The notes under the pieces were generated by a model. The model saw nothing but the letters and a program-made list of their open reading frames with translations. It did not search any database and was not told where the DNA came from. From Agrococcus casei LMG 22410 (lineage in GTDB: Bacteria; Actinomycetota; Actinomycetes; Actinomycetales; Microbacteriaceae), in assembly GCF_900163565.1 (NCBI RefSeq), contig NZ_FUHU01000025.1:1-51589 (forward strand): a stretch of DNA of 51,589 nucleotides, in the 5' to 3' direction. Both the position numbers and the translations under genes were made by a program. This document shows, one piece after another, positions 1 through 8,406 of the stretch. Position 1 is the stretch's first letter, and the number at the start of each line of letters is the position of its first letter.

Positions 1-10
1 CCGGAGAAAA

Positions 11-250
11 ATGCCCAAAAAAACCAGCCCCCACGACGCGCTCGCGAACGCACCGCTCGACCAACTCGCAGCCGCACATGCCGCGTCCGTCGCGGTCGAG
101 CAGAGCGCAAAAACTGCAGCGCTCGAGCGCAACCGCTTGCTGCTCGCTGTCGTCGACGCTGGTGTCCGTCCTGCAACCATTGCCCGGCATCTTGGCGTCG
201 AGCGACAGCGCATTCATACCCTTATTCAGAGAGCCAGGCGCACCGGCTAG
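11..250 (+). CDS. small HTH-type DNA-binding protein
   Basis: This encodes 79 residues. The N-terminal half is alanine-rich and probably helical. The C-terminal half reads VRPATIARHLGVERQRIHTLIQRARR, which has the layout of a helix-turn-helix (residues about 52-77) as in small sigma-region-4-like or phage regulators. The ATG is preceded by GGAGA at a suitable distance. The gene lies at the window edge, so its upstream context is missing. The family is not identified; a role as a transcriptional regulator or accessory DNA-binding protein is inferred only from the helix-turn-helix. Confidence 0.6.
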   Translation: MPKKTSPHDALANAPLDQLAAAHAASVAVEQSAKTAALERNRLLLAVVDAGVRPATIARHLGVERQRIHTLIQRARRTG

Positions 251-354
251 AATCGGTGGCGCGCTCGGAGTGCTCGGAAACATCGTTTCCTCCGGTTATC
301 GATCTGACAATCATGGCCTTGCACTCCGAGCGTCTCTCCTCCCCGCACAACGCA

Positions 355-376
355 ATGTCAGATCGATCGCGGAGGA
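355..376 (+). promoter_or_regulatory. leader element TGTCAGATCGAT, copy 1, with inverted partner at 298-309
   Basis: TGTCAGATCGAT (356-367) lies directly before the GGAGG of the next gene. Its exact reverse complement ATCGATCTGACA is at 298-309, so the two form a 12-bp inverted repeat about 46 bp apart. The same 12-mer precedes the ribosome binding sites of the genes at 37174 and 47892. It probably marks a shared operator or 5' leader; its binding protein is unknown. Confidence 0.55.
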
Positions 377-381
377 ACATC

Positions 382-822
382 GTGACCCGCTATTACCTCG
401 GGGTCGTCACGCCCAATGGGCTCGACCCAACCGCATACGCCACCGGGGCACTCGCGCAGCTCCAGCACGGAAAGAGCCCTGTGTTCGACCAAGCACAGGT
501 CGACACTTGGTGGACGCGCAACCACTTCGGAGACTCCCAGATCACTGCTACGGATCTCCGCATCCGTCTCCAGAGCCCACTGCGAAACGGCAGAATCGAC
601 CCCGTCCTACGGATGGTCGGAATCATAGACCTCGCCGGCACCTGGCACGAGAGAGTCGCCCTCATCGACGACTCCACCGCCGAAATTCGCCTCAGCAACC
701 GCGACTGGATCAACACGCTTGAGGTCGCCGCAGCACCAAACACAACACTCACCATCGTCTTCGCACGCGCACAACCCTCACCCCAAGGAGTACAGTTTGC
801 ACGCCCTACTAATATCCACTGA
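382..822 (+). CDS. hypothetical protein (146 aa)
   Basis: I chose the GTG at 382 because GGAGG (371-375) sits 6 nt upstream; the open frame itself extends further up to 256. The product begins MTRYYLGVVTPNGLDPTAY and is a soluble-looking protein with a regular alternation of hydrophobic residues and no signal peptide or membrane segment. I do not recognise the family. It overlaps the next gene by 26 nt, so the two are probably co-translated. The 12-bp element just upstream is shared with the DUF3560 and dprA genes elsewhere in the window, which suggests common regulation. Confidence 0.65.
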   Translation: MTRYYLGVVTPNGLDPTAYATGALAQLQHGKSPVFDQAQVDTWWTRNHFGDSQITATDLRIRLQSPLRNGRIDPVLRMVGIIDLAGTWHERVALIDDSTAEIRLSNRDWINTLEVAAAPNTTLTIVFARAQPSPQGVQFARPTNIH

Positions 823-1126
823 TGGCCAGGTCTGGCGGCACTGGATCGATCCCGAGCTTCCGATAGAGCCACAGATTCTGTCGCTCCTTCACCGGCGCCA
901 GGGACTCATCACCGAAGCACTCGACGACGGCAGCCATCTCTACTACGGGCGATACATGCCCACTCTCGCCAAAAACACTGCCGCAACAGAGATCGCCGCA
1001 ATCCACACGAGAGATCAGAACTCGATTCACGGACGATCCGTACTACTCACCACAGCCACTGAACTTTGGATCGAGCGCGCCACAGTGGCCCATGCCTCGG
1101 GACATCTCTCCCCTGCGCAGATCTAG
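797..1126 (+). CDS. hypothetical protein (109 aa)
   Basis: The likely start is the TTG at 797, since AAGGAG lies 6 nt before it; an ATG at 719 would place the whole N-terminus inside the preceding gene without a ribosome binding site. The product starts MHALLISTDGQVWRHWID and is a small acidic-to-neutral soluble protein. No catalytic motif or membrane segment is visible and I do not recognise the family. It overlaps the upstream gene by 26 nt, implying a two-gene unit, and ends immediately before a strong bidirectional hairpin. Confidence 0.55.
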   Translation: MHALLISTDGQVWRHWIDPELPIEPQILSLLHRRQGLITEALDDGSHLYYGRYMPTLAKNTAATEIAAIHTRDQNSIHGRSVLLTTATELWIERATVAHASGHLSPAQI

Positions 1127-1164
1127 CGGCGCGCGCACTCACTGAAGAACCCACGCGCCGCTAG
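1123..1164 (+). terminator. convergent terminator hairpin
   Basis: CTAGCGGCGCG (1123-1133) pairs perfectly with CGCGCCGCTAG (1154-1164) across a 20-nt loop. It includes the stop codon of the plus-strand gene and lies before the 3' end of the minus-strand abiEii gene, so it can stop transcription from both sides. There is no clear U-tract. Confidence 0.6.
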
Positions 1165-1186
1165 GCCCGCGATAGCTCCACCGAGC

Positions 1187-2203
1187 CTAAAGACTGTCCC
1201 CGCGCTGATATCCCCGCACAGGTCCCGAAGCCCGCATATGCGGCCGGACCCAGCCAGTGCCTTCCGGGGCGTCAGCCACAAGTCTCGGTTGCCACTCCAG
1301 ATCCGGCGCCACCCGATCCTGGCCGAGTGCCGGAGCGAGGAACTCATCGACCAGCGCACGAGCGGACTTCATTGTGGCGTACTCATTCACCGCGGCAGTG
1401 GCACCCGCTAGCCGCTCATAAGGCTGCTCCCAATGCTCAGGAATCTCAAACACTGCGTCATCTGGCAGCCGACGGCGCACACGCTCGGTGGCGATCGCGA
1501 GCTGCAGCTGGCGTTGATTTACCGTTTGCGTTGACGCTGCAATCACTAGATCAACGAGGTCCTTGACTCTCGTCGATCGAAGATTGGCTGCACCATAGGT
1601 GCTCATCGTCGCGCACACTTTGTCCGCAAGCTGGTCAACCAGAGGGTACAGCCGGTACGGCGAATCCGGCAGCGCTCGGCTAAGAGCGAGCCGCTCGCTT
1701 GGTTCGACCACTTCGACCTCACCGATGGGAGCTGGCGCCACCACGACGTCGACCTTGATATCCGCGACTTTGCGCGCCCCGACTCTCGCAACGAAATGCA
1801 CCTGCCGGGCGTCCCGATACGGCTGCTGTTCTGCCGCGCTGTTCTGACGCTGCTTAACGATCGTGAACTGAAGATGGTCACCGAACTCGCGCGCAGCTCG
1901 CTGCTCCAAGTCCCGCACCGCTTCATCGAGCTCGAGCCCCGAAACCGTAAGGTCAAGATCCTTGGTTCGTCGCGCATCAGGAACCCTAGCCAGCATCGCC
2001 ATACCTCCCTTGAGCAACCACCCGGATTCGGCTCCATCGGAAAAGACTCGCGAAAGAAATCGATCGTAAATCGCATGACTTCTGCGATCACTCACCGATG
2101 CCGATGAACTTGAGCCGGCGGCCGCGGCCGCCTGGCGCGCACCCTGCTGAATGGCTGATTCTAGGCCGCGCCAGTCCTTGTACAGATTCTCCGATTCGGT
2201 CAT
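1187..2203 (-). CDS. abiEii: AbiEii/AbiGii-type nucleotidyltransferase toxin
   Basis: This is the toxin of a type IV toxin-antitoxin pair. The family are DUF1814 nucleotidyltransferases that inhibit growth and can abort phage infection. The 338-residue product shows the family signature: LLKGGMAML (about 63-71, the GG motif), then RRTKDLDLTV (about 78-87, with the D-x-D metal-binding pair), followed by DIKVDVV further on as the third acidic strand. Its ATG overlaps the stop of the upstream antitoxin gene by 4 nt (ATGA), so translation is coupled. The substrate cannot be read from the sequence; some relatives transfer nucleotides to tRNA. Length is normal for the family and no lesion is visible. 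Confidence 0.85.
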   Translation of the reverse strand: MTESENLYKDWRGLESAIQQGARQAAAAAGSSSSASVSDRRSHAIYDRFLSRVFSDGAESGWLLKGGMAMLARVPDARRTKDLDLTVSGLELDEAVRDLEQRAAREFGDHLQFTIVKQRQNSAAEQQPYRDARQVHFVARVGARKVADIKVDVVVAPAPIGEVEVVEPSERLALSRALPDSPYRLYPLVDQLADKVCATMSTYGAANLRSTRVKDLVDLVIAASTQTVNQRQLQLAIATERVRRRLPDDAVFEIPEHWEQPYERLAGATAAVNEYATMKSARALVDEFLAPALGQDRVAPDLEWQPRLVADAPEGTGWVRPHMRASGPVRGYQRGDSL

Positions 2204-2832
2204 GCGACGAGTCGAGACAGCTCAAGCTGCTCGAGCAGCTCCCGCCCACTTTTCGCCCTCACACCAGGAGCGACACGGTCCAGGTGCTCGAGCAGTTCAT
2301 ACTCGTCGACGATGCCGAGCCGTCGACCATCCTGCAGCGTATCGCCCACGAGGGAGAGATCCCCTACTTCAAGAATGAGATCAGCGATCGTTTGCGCCGG
2401 AGTCATAGTAGGAACACCAGATTCGCCCACATAATAATCCGAGATCTTCGGCGCGCGCCGCATCCGAACGTTCGCGCGGTTGCTGCGCTTTCCACTCGCG
2501 GAAATCAGGTCAATTCTGGACAGAACAAGCTCCCCCATCCCATGAATCTGCGACGCCGCTACACCGGCAACAACAACATCCGGATCAGACTGGAGTGTCC
2601 CAAAGTCTCCCCCACTGACTGCCAGCCAAGCAGCAAGGATCTCCTCGTGCGGCTCCGGAGCGGACCCAACAATGCGATACACACCCTGGTCGACTCGCTC
2701 AAGCACACCTGCCCCCTTCAGCTGAGACATCTTGAGCCTAGACACACCAATCTCTGCAGCCTGCGCAGTAGTGACCATGCCCCATTGATACTCAGCGATC
2801 TCGCCAAGCATGCGAACATCTTTAAGTGCCAT
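2200..2832 (-). CDS. abiEi: AbiEi-type antitoxin, transcriptional autorepressor
   Basis: This 210-residue protein has an N-terminal winged-helix (GMVTTAQAAEIGVSRLKMSQLKGAGVLERVDQGVYRI, split over about residues 18-54) and the typical AbiEi body ending in a domain with PTMTPAQTIADLI. In the family the N-terminal domain binds inverted repeats at its own promoter and the C-terminal domain is needed to counter the toxin. The next gene encodes the toxin and overlaps by 4 nt. The start codon abuts a 37-bp palindrome and lacks a ribosome binding site, so the mRNA may be leaderless. Confidence 0.85.
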   Translation of the reverse strand: MALKDVRMLGEIAEYQWGMVTTAQAAEIGVSRLKMSQLKGAGVLERVDQGVYRIVGSAPEPHEEILAAWLAVSGGDFGTLQSDPDVVVAGVAASQIHGMGELVLSRIDLISASGKRSNRANVRMRRAPKISDYYVGESGVPTMTPAQTIADLILEVGDLSLVGDTLQDGRRLGIVDEYELLEHLDRVAPGVRAKSGRELLEQLELSRLVA

Positions 2833-2868
2833 AACACGATTGTATCAATTATTGATACAATCGTGTTA
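2832..2868 (-). promoter_or_regulatory. 37-bp palindromic operator/promoter of abiEi-abiEii
   Basis: TAACACGATTGTATCAAT (2832-2849) and ATTGATACAATCGTGTTA (2851-2868) are perfect 18-bp arms around one central base. Read on the minus strand, the palindrome contains a good -10 hexamer TACAAT 6 nt before the abiEi ATG, so an AbiEi dimer bound here would block its own promoter. Confidence 0.8.
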
Positions 2869-2886
2869 GCTCAATGCGGCCGGAGC

Positions 2887-3603
2887 TCATACGCACCGCT
2901 CCAGTTGCGCGCGCAGCGCGGCTCGATCCGCATTAGAAATCGATAGCTGCCAGTTGGCATTAACCTGCACATACTGCGTAGCGAAGCTGCAACGATGTGC
3001 AGCATTCTCTGGCACGAACCAGTCAGACGGCCCTAGAGCGTTCTTGCTGTTGTTTGCAGGGCCGTCGACGGCAACGAGGTTATCTAGATCGTTCGCGAAC
3101 GTTTCCCTCTCTTCTGCAGTCCAGAGGTACGCCCCACCAAACCATGCTGCGCGCAGGCTAACGACGTGGTCGATCTGTACGCCTTGGCTGCCCGGGTTTG
3201 TGTCCTCTGCCACGGCGTCATGCTGAAACTCCAGCTGCTTGCCCGTGTATGGATCATGAAGCGTGCCGCCTGCGACGACGCAGTCAGCACCGAGCCATTG
3301 CACGTCGACGAGATCTCGCTCGAGCACAAGGTTTCGGATCGAGCAACCACCGACTGTTGCCCAGCCACCCCCGAAGTAGTCGCGTCGATAGTCAGCGATC
3401 GCCGCTTCTGACTCCGCCTCCTCCAGCTGCGCGAGCTCGGCGAGCGCAATCTGCGCGGACTCGTTCTGTATCGGATCAGGCGCTGCCACGGATACCGAGA
3501 GGTCACGGTCGAGCTCACCGCCCCAAACAACAACGCCGACCGCGGCTAAAGCCACCGTCGTAAAGAATGCACCAACCGCGACTACCTTCCTCCGGCCACG
3601 CAT
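2887..3603 (-). CDS. secreted or membrane-anchored HNH nuclease (DUF1524/GmrSD C-terminal type)
   Basis: The start is the ATG at 3603, which overlaps the upstream stop codon by one base (TGATG). The product has 238 residues. An N-terminal hydrophobic segment (about residues 6-28) after MRGRRK is a signal anchor or uncleaved signal. The C-terminal half carries the DUF1524 signature: IDHVVSLRAAWFGGA, then a region equivalent to FANDLDNLVAVDGPANNSKN and GPSDWFVP, where the His and the Asn/Lys residues form the beta-beta-alpha metal site. Similar exported nucleases are common in actinomycetes. It is the last gene of the conjugation operon. A role in processing extracellular DNA or blocking competing DNA is inference. 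Confidence 0.75.
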   Translation of the reverse strand: MRGRRKVVAVGAFFTTVALAAVGVVVWGGELDRDLSVSVAAPDPIQNESAQIALAELAQLEEAESEAAIADYRRDYFGGGWATVGGCSIRNLVLERDLVDVQWLGADCVVAGGTLHDPYTGKQLEFQHDAVAEDTNPGSQGVQIDHVVSLRAAWFGGAYLWTAEERETFANDLDNLVAVDGPANNSKNALGPSDWFVPENAAHRCSFATQYVQVNANWQLSISNADRAALRAQLERCV

Positions 3604-4418
3604 CAAGCTGCCCAACGTCCGGTGAGCTGAGCGCGACTCCGCCTCAGCGCGGCCCGCTCCTTGCTTCTCAGCGGTATCGTGTGGCCTCGCGCTGCAAGCT
3701 CCACAGCGACGTCGTCGACGTCGTCGAGGTCCGCCGACGTAACCATTGGTCCTGCGTCCGCGTCGATATCGTTCCATGCCAGTGCGGGCAGATATCCGCG
3801 ACGCTGCGCCGCCCTGCTGGTGCGCCGCCTCTCGGTGTCACTCACCGGTCCAGCTTGCTCAGCCAGCATCTTGCGCGGGTGCCGGTAGATGGCATCGATC
3901 CTGTGCACTGTGCCAAGTCGTACTCGAGGTCGGTAGAGCGAGGCCCGCAATGAGCTGTATTCCATCTCTGCAGCCTTAGCGATCGCGCGAAGCGGCCACC
4001 CGTCAACCATCAACGCCTGCACTCGTCGGTGCAAGCCCAACGAAGGCACCAGTTGCGCCTCAGTCACTGCTGGAGAATCATCCGGGACCAGCGCCAAAAT
4101 GCGGGAAGCCGCAGCGAACCGGGTGCCTCGCTTGCCCCACGCCCGATTGTCACGAATGCGCTCGAGCAGCGACCGAGGCACACCCGCTGCAGCAGCAATG
4201 CCGGCGATGGTGCTGCCGGCATCCATCAGCCGGGCCACATGCAAGGCGACATCCTCCGTCGGCACGAAGGCCGGTGGAGCGGCTGGATCTGCCAATCGCA
4301 GCGCCCGCTTACGGCGATAGAGCGCAGCTGCACGCACACACTCATCACAGCCGCAACGGTGAGTGATGTAGCAGGTGAGATTCACGCCGTGAGCGTGATC
4401 CGCTGGACAGATTCTCAT
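3603..4418 (-). CDS. putative zinc-binding helix-turn-helix protein
   Basis: The start at 4418 forms an ATGA overlap with the preceding gene, giving 271 residues. The first 30 residues, MRICPADHAHG...CYITHRCGCDECVRA, contain a His/Cys cluster typical of actinobacterial and phage-encoded HTH proteins and probably bind zinc. Two regions look like helix-turn-helices: IAGIAAAAGVPRSLLERIRD (about 70-90) and LRAIAKAAEMEYSSLRASL (about 143-161). It is likely a DNA-binding regulator of the transfer operon. No membrane segment is present. The exact family is not named. Confidence 0.65.
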   Translation of the reverse strand: MRICPADHAHGVNLTCYITHRCGCDECVRAAALYRRKRALRLADPAAPPAFVPTEDVALHVARLMDAGSTIAGIAAAAGVPRSLLERIRDNRAWGKRGTRFAAASRILALVPDDSPAVTEAQLVPSLGLHRRVQALMVDGWPLRAIAKAAEMEYSSLRASLYRPRVRLGTVHRIDAIYRHPRKMLAEQAGPVSDTERRRTSRAAQRRGYLPALAWNDIDADAGPMVTSADLDDVDDVAVELAARGHTIPLRSKERAALRRSRAQLTGRWAA

Positions 4419-4705
4419 CGTCGACTCGCTTCCTGCTTCTGCTTTCGCGATCGAGCGACCGCGACACCCGCAACCAGGGCCAACAGCACGCACGCAGCGA
4501 TGAGCACCACCCGCAGAAGATCCAGACCCGCACCCCCACCGACCGGGACCAGCACTGAGTCTGTGACGAGTATCTGGTGCTCAAGCATCCAGCTACGGCC
4601 CATCTCCGAGAACAGTGCAAAGGCACCAGAGGAAGCCAGCGCCATCAGGACTACACCGCCGATGAAGAGCAGTACCAGCGTGTCGTGATCCGAGGACTTG
4701 TTCAT
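4415..4705 (-). CDS. small membrane protein (two transmembrane helices)
   Basis: This 96-residue product has hydrophobic stretches at about residues 9-32 (LVLLFIGGVVLMALASSGAF) and 61-84 (LDLLRVVLIAACVLLALVAG), ending in a basic tail RSRKQKQEASRR. It has 4-nt overlaps on both sides, so it belongs firmly to the transfer operon. I do not recognise a family; a structural or assembly role at the membrane is the most that can be said. Confidence 0.65.
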   Translation of the reverse strand: MNKSSDHDTLVLLFIGGVVLMALASSGAFALFSEMGRSWMLEHQILVTDSVLVPVGGGAGLDLLRVVLIAACVLLALVAGVAVARSRKQKQEASRR

Positions 4706-4932
4706 GCTGCCTTCCCCAGCTCAGTGATGAGGTCGGGCCGAAACCCTGACCAGTGGCCCACGTCAGACACCACGACCGGCGCCTGCATGTACCCAAGGCT
4801 TCGAACGGTGTCCAACGCAACGCTGTCAGCGGTGACGTCGAGCAGTGTGTACTCAAGACCAGCGTCATCGAGCGCTCTGCAGGTGGCTGTGCACTGCACA
4901 CACGCTGGCTTGGAATAGACGGTGATGCTCAT
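4702..4932 (-). CDS. glutaredoxin-like NrdH-type thiol redoxin
   Basis: The 76-residue product MSITVYSKPACVQCTATCR... has the complete thioredoxin fold layout of NrdH/glutaredoxin: CVQC redox pair (residues 11-14), a TAPVVV-like cis-Pro strand seen here as QAPVVV (50-55), and SGFRPDLI near the end, which is the NrdH signature. It is not next to ribonucleotide reductase genes but is overlapped by 4 nt with the translocase gene upstream and a membrane protein downstream. In this setting it may keep transfer-machinery cysteines reduced or act as a general electron donor; that part is inference. Confidence 0.85.
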   Translation of the reverse strand: MSITVYSKPACVQCTATCRALDDAGLEYTLLDVTADSVALDTVRSLGYMQAPVVVSDVGHWSGFRPDLITELGKAA

Positions 4933-7900
4933 GATTCCTCCTTCGGGACTCGGTACTGGACTCGCTCGGACAGCGCGACGGAGATCCCACCTTCTTCGCC
5001 GGTCTCAAAATCGAGGTACTCGATGAGCAGCAGTTCGGAGTCCGTCATGTCTGGTTCCGGCTCGTGCGAGACGACCCCCCACATATCCAAGTCGGGGTCG
5101 ACCAACACCAACTGGCCCGGTTGCAGCTCGCTCGGTCGCTGTTCGTCGACGGGACCATACTCGGCAAACAGATCTTCGTCGTCGACCTCTGCAGTCGCTT
5201 CATCCTGATTCTCAGCGGCCGCTCGTGACACGATGAGCTCAGCTTCCTCCTCCACCATCTGCACCGACCGCTGCGCTTGCACGGTCTCGAACGAGACCAG
5301 TCGCAACTGCGCGTAGTCGGAGTACACCGGGACGGACTCGCCGTCGTCGTCATCCAGATTTGGGTCAGGATCCGCGAAAGTCTTTCGTGGCCATGTCACT
5401 TTTGCTGGGTGCAGCGCATCGATCTGTTCCTGCTGCGAATCGCTCAGCGGCTCACCCGGGTCTGGTGTGTACAAAGCGAGGGCTTCCACTGGTTCGCCCC
5501 GCGCATCGAGCGTGATGCCTCTACCGCGGGTCTTTGTTGGCAAGGTGACACCGATGACGTAGGACTCCCACATCATGTTCGCGCCCTGAGGACTCAGACG
5601 CCCTAGCGAGAACCGCCAACCGAAATTGTCCCTCATTTCGCCGCCTAGGAACTCGACGTCCGGTCGCTGCAAGCCCACCACCATGTGGATCGCAGCTTTT
5701 CGCCCGAGCCGGGCAATGTTGGCCATGCGAGCGAACACCGCTGGCTTCGTCGGGTCAGATTTCTCTCGAACCTCGGAGTACCACTGTGTGGCGTTCTCTT
5801 TGAAGGTCGCGTATTCATCGATGATGACAAACAGCGGCTCAAAATCACTGAGTCGCGCTTTCCCTTCTTCAATCAGCGCATACCTGCGTTCCATCTCGTC
5901 ATGCGCCGCCAGCAACATCCGAACCTGGTGCTCGATCCTGGACGCGACGAGCTCAACGTTGGGCCAGTCTCTGAACCCGAGGAACTCGATGCGCTTGCCA
6001 TCGAGAATCCACACCCGGAAATCCGCGCGGCATAGCGCTGTCGTCAACGTGTGCAGCAACGCAGTGTTATGAGTGGGTATCGACCCCTCAACCAAATAGG
6101 TCGAGTCATCACTGTTCACTGTGATGCAACGAGCAGGCTCGTATGCTGCATCTTCTCGCGCGAGCTGCTCAATGTCTTTGATGTACAGCATCGTTTGCGT
6201 CGGTCGCAATGACGATGGCAGCCGTACGGACTTTCGTGCGAGACGGAACACAGGAATATCCGTGGTGAACTTGATGCGGTGTCTATTGCCCGTCACCCTG
6301 CGGCGCTTCTCGCCTGGTCGATCTGGGTCTGCTTCTGTCAGTTGAGCCGGGGAGATCTTCACGGTCGCTTTGATCCCGAGCGACCGTATTAGCTCCAGAG
6401 CATCGGCGGCGAGATCCGATTTGCACAGTGTTAGCTCACACTGCCCAGCCTCCGTGATACCCCCGTCGGCATCCATGAGCCCCTGCAACACGGCCAGTCG
6501 TTGTTCTCGAGACGATCGTAAATACTCCGGGGGAACACGCTTGTCGAGCTTCGCTCCATCTGCCTGCAAGCCTGCCTGCTTCAGGCACGCATGCAGGCTT
6601 TGACCGGTTGATGCCTCGACAAATCCCATCTCAATCGTTGTCGGAGCAGTGGGTGCAGCTCGTGAATGCTCAACGAAGCCTCCTCCTTCAAATTCCTGCA
6701 GCAAGGAAGGGAGATCTGATTCCGACGTCGTCACGATTGACTTCCTGCACGTTCCGTCACCGAGCCAGACACCCAGCACATAGGGATCGATACGGAGCTC
6801 TGCTTCTGGGAGCTGCCAGGCAGTTGGGGTCTTGATTGAGAACTCCGCTCGGCCTCCTTGGCCGCGGATGCCCACCGCAAGCATTTCCTCTGTCGACAGG
6901 ACTTCCTCGCCGATCTCCAACGTCCGAACGTTCTCATTCATCTGCTGGAGTCTCGCGGCCAAGCCCCGGAGCGCTGCGCCCGTGGGCACTACTTGGAAAC
7001 CTCCGTGAGCAGGCATTTTCCTGCCGACGATGTCCACCATCTTCAAAGCTGACCTAAGGGCGGTTTCGTCCTTCCACGCTCCGAGGGGCAGCACTAGCGA
7101 ACCGAGTTGGGCCCACGTCGAGAATTCGTCTGGCTCGTACTGGCTGGCTATGGCCAGCAGCCACTGAGAGTGTTCTTCGCGCGCAGTCGCTGTAGCTATC
7201 GAACGCTTGCGCTTCTCGTTGGCTGGGATCCTCCGATGATGGAATCGAGAGACGACCCATTGATGATTGCCGTCGGCTATTACCTGCTGCCCGTCGGAGA
7301 GCGTTACCCGATACAGAGTCGGAGATGCTACGTCAAACACAGCAGTAACAGTGCATGGGCGTCCATCGCGGCCGAGCACCTTGCTACCGACACGGAGATC
7401 TCCCATTCGTGCCGAGCCCGTAGGGGTGGGGATGTTCGTTGACAGTGCCAGCGCTTTCCCTTTTCCGGTTCCTCCGGTAACTAGTCCGTGCGCGTTGATG
7501 ATCGGTTCCCAATAGACGTGCCGGCCATCCTCGTCGACGCCGACAGCGACCGTGAAGTTTCGGTACCGACCGTAGGTGTCGACTGCGTCCGGCAGAGGCT
7601 GCGGTTCGTGCGGCACCATTGACGGCAGATCCGGACGCAGCTCGAACCGTACTCGTTCAGCCGAGAGATCCCAGTGCGCTCGCCAGCGCCCGGGCACCAT
7701 AGCGAAGATCGTTCGTTCGAGCCTCTGACGGTAGCCAGATGGGGCGACCTTCGCACCCATGGAGTGCTCTACTTCGATCGTCGCTGGCGTGCCATCCTTC
7801 ATGGTGGTTGCAACCTTCGCCGAAGCACCGAGCAACTGATGCACGAATCGCTCGGTCTTGTCTTCCCACTCGTCTCGAGTTGAGTCTTCCTGGTCGCGCT

Positions 7901-8405
7901 GCGCGAGCATGAGATGACCAGCTCTCTTCGGACGCCAAAGCGATGCGGAACGGGGAACGACTCGATAGGTCTGACCGAATCTGCGTTCAGCGTTCTCCAA
8001 CACCATCGCGGAGAACCCCGGATCCGCGTCGTCGATCGACGACGCATACCGCAGCTGCAGCTTGCTGGGGAAACCAACCCAACCGCCGGTCCAACTGGTG
8101 TGCTTCACCATGCTGCGGTGGGGGGCCTTCCACCCAAGTCGCCGCCAAGTGGACTCGATGAACGCGTCGAGGATCTCTGCACGCCGATCGGCACGCAGCC
8201 CGAACACCATGGCCCCTGCGACCATAGCCACGGTGACGACCACCAGTACCCAACTCAGCGCCTCTTGACCGGTGAGCTTCAGGAGTGCCCACATGATCGC
8301 GGCCACTGCCACGACCAAAAAACAGGAAAGCACCCAGCTGCGGCGCCGAGGCGGCAGCCTATCCAACAGCACCTGCTCTGCTTCAGTATCGCTCCGCTTC
8401 GTCAT
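4929..8405 (-). CDS. FtsK/TcpA-type DNA translocase (coupling protein) interrupted by an intein
   Basis: The 1158-residue precursor has two N-terminal membrane helices (about 24-43 and 51-70), a linker, then an FtsK/HerA-type ATPase. The Walker A motif GGTGKGK (311-317) is cut before its Thr by a 463-residue intein; splicing would join K317 to T781 and restore GGTGKGKT, leaving a 695-residue enzyme. Walker B is LFVIIDEYATF (about 858-868). The acidic C-terminal region (about 1010-1158) is specific to this protein. In Gram-positive conjugation such proteins are inner-membrane hexamers that pump DNA to the T4SS. The ATG follows the stop of the upstream gene by one base. Splicing is required for activity. 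Confidence 0.85.
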   Translation of the reverse strand: MTKRSDTEAEQVLLDRLPPRRRSWVLSCFLVVAVAAIMWALLKLTGQEALSWVLVVVTVAMVAGAMVFGLRADRRAEILDAFIESTWRRLGWKAPHRSMVKHTSWTGGWVGFPSKLQLRYASSIDDADPGFSAMVLENAERRFGQTYRVVPRSASLWRPKRAGHLMLAQRDQEDSTRDEWEDKTERFVHQLLGASAKVATTMKDGTPATIEVEHSMGAKVAPSGYRQRLERTIFAMVPGRWRAHWDLSAERVRFELRPDLPSMVPHEPQPLPDAVDTYGRYRNFTVAVGVDEDGRHVYWEPIINAHGLVTGGTGKGKALALSTNIPTPTGSARMGDLRVGSKVLGRDGRPCTVTAVFDVASPTLYRVTLSDGQQVIADGNHQWVVSRFHHRRIPANEKRKRSIATATAREEHSQWLLAIASQYEPDEFSTWAQLGSLVLPLGAWKDETALRSALKMVDIVGRKMPAHGGFQVVPTGAALRGLAARLQQMNENVRTLEIGEEVLSTEEMLAVGIRGQGGRAEFSIKTPTAWQLPEAELRIDPYVLGVWLGDGTCRKSIVTTSESDLPSLLQEFEGGGFVEHSRAAPTAPTTIEMGFVEASTGQSLHACLKQAGLQADGAKLDKRVPPEYLRSSREQRLAVLQGLMDADGGITEAGQCELTLCKSDLAADALELIRSLGIKATVKISPAQLTEADPDRPGEKRRRVTGNRHRIKFTTDIPVFRLARKSVRLPSSLRPTQTMLYIKDIEQLAREDAAYEPARCITVNSDDSTYLVEGSIPTHNTALLHTLTTALCRADFRVWILDGKRIEFLGFRDWPNVELVASRIEHQVRMLLAAHDEMERRYALIEEGKARLSDFEPLFVIIDEYATFKENATQWYSEVREKSDPTKPAVFARMANIARLGRKAAIHMVVGLQRPDVEFLGGEMRDNFGWRFSLGRLSPQGANMMWESYVIGVTLPTKTRGRGITLDARGEPVEALALYTPDPGEPLSDSQQEQIDALHPAKVTWPRKTFADPDPNLDDDDGESVPVYSDYAQLRLVSFETVQAQRSVQMVEEEAELIVSRAAAENQDEATAEVDDEDLFAEYGPVDEQRPSELQPGQLVLVDPDLDMWGVVSHEPEPDMTDSELLLIEYLDFETGEEGGISVALSERVQYRVPKEES
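6066..7454 (-). other. class 3-like intein with LAGLIDADG homing endonuclease
   Basis: Precursor residues 318-780 form the intein. It begins with Ala (ALALSTNIPTPTG), not Cys or Ser. Block B carries ADGNHQW (W383), block F carries ARCITV (C760), and the end is PTHN followed by extein Thr781. Trp, Cys and Thr at these places match the WCT set of class 3 inteins, where the block F Cys replaces the N-terminal nucleophile. LGVWLGDG (about 544-551) and GLMDADGG (642-649) are the two LAGLIDADG helices, both with their Asp, so the endonuclease could be active. Insertion in a P-loop is typical of inteins. Confidence 0.85.
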
Positions 8406-8406
8406 G

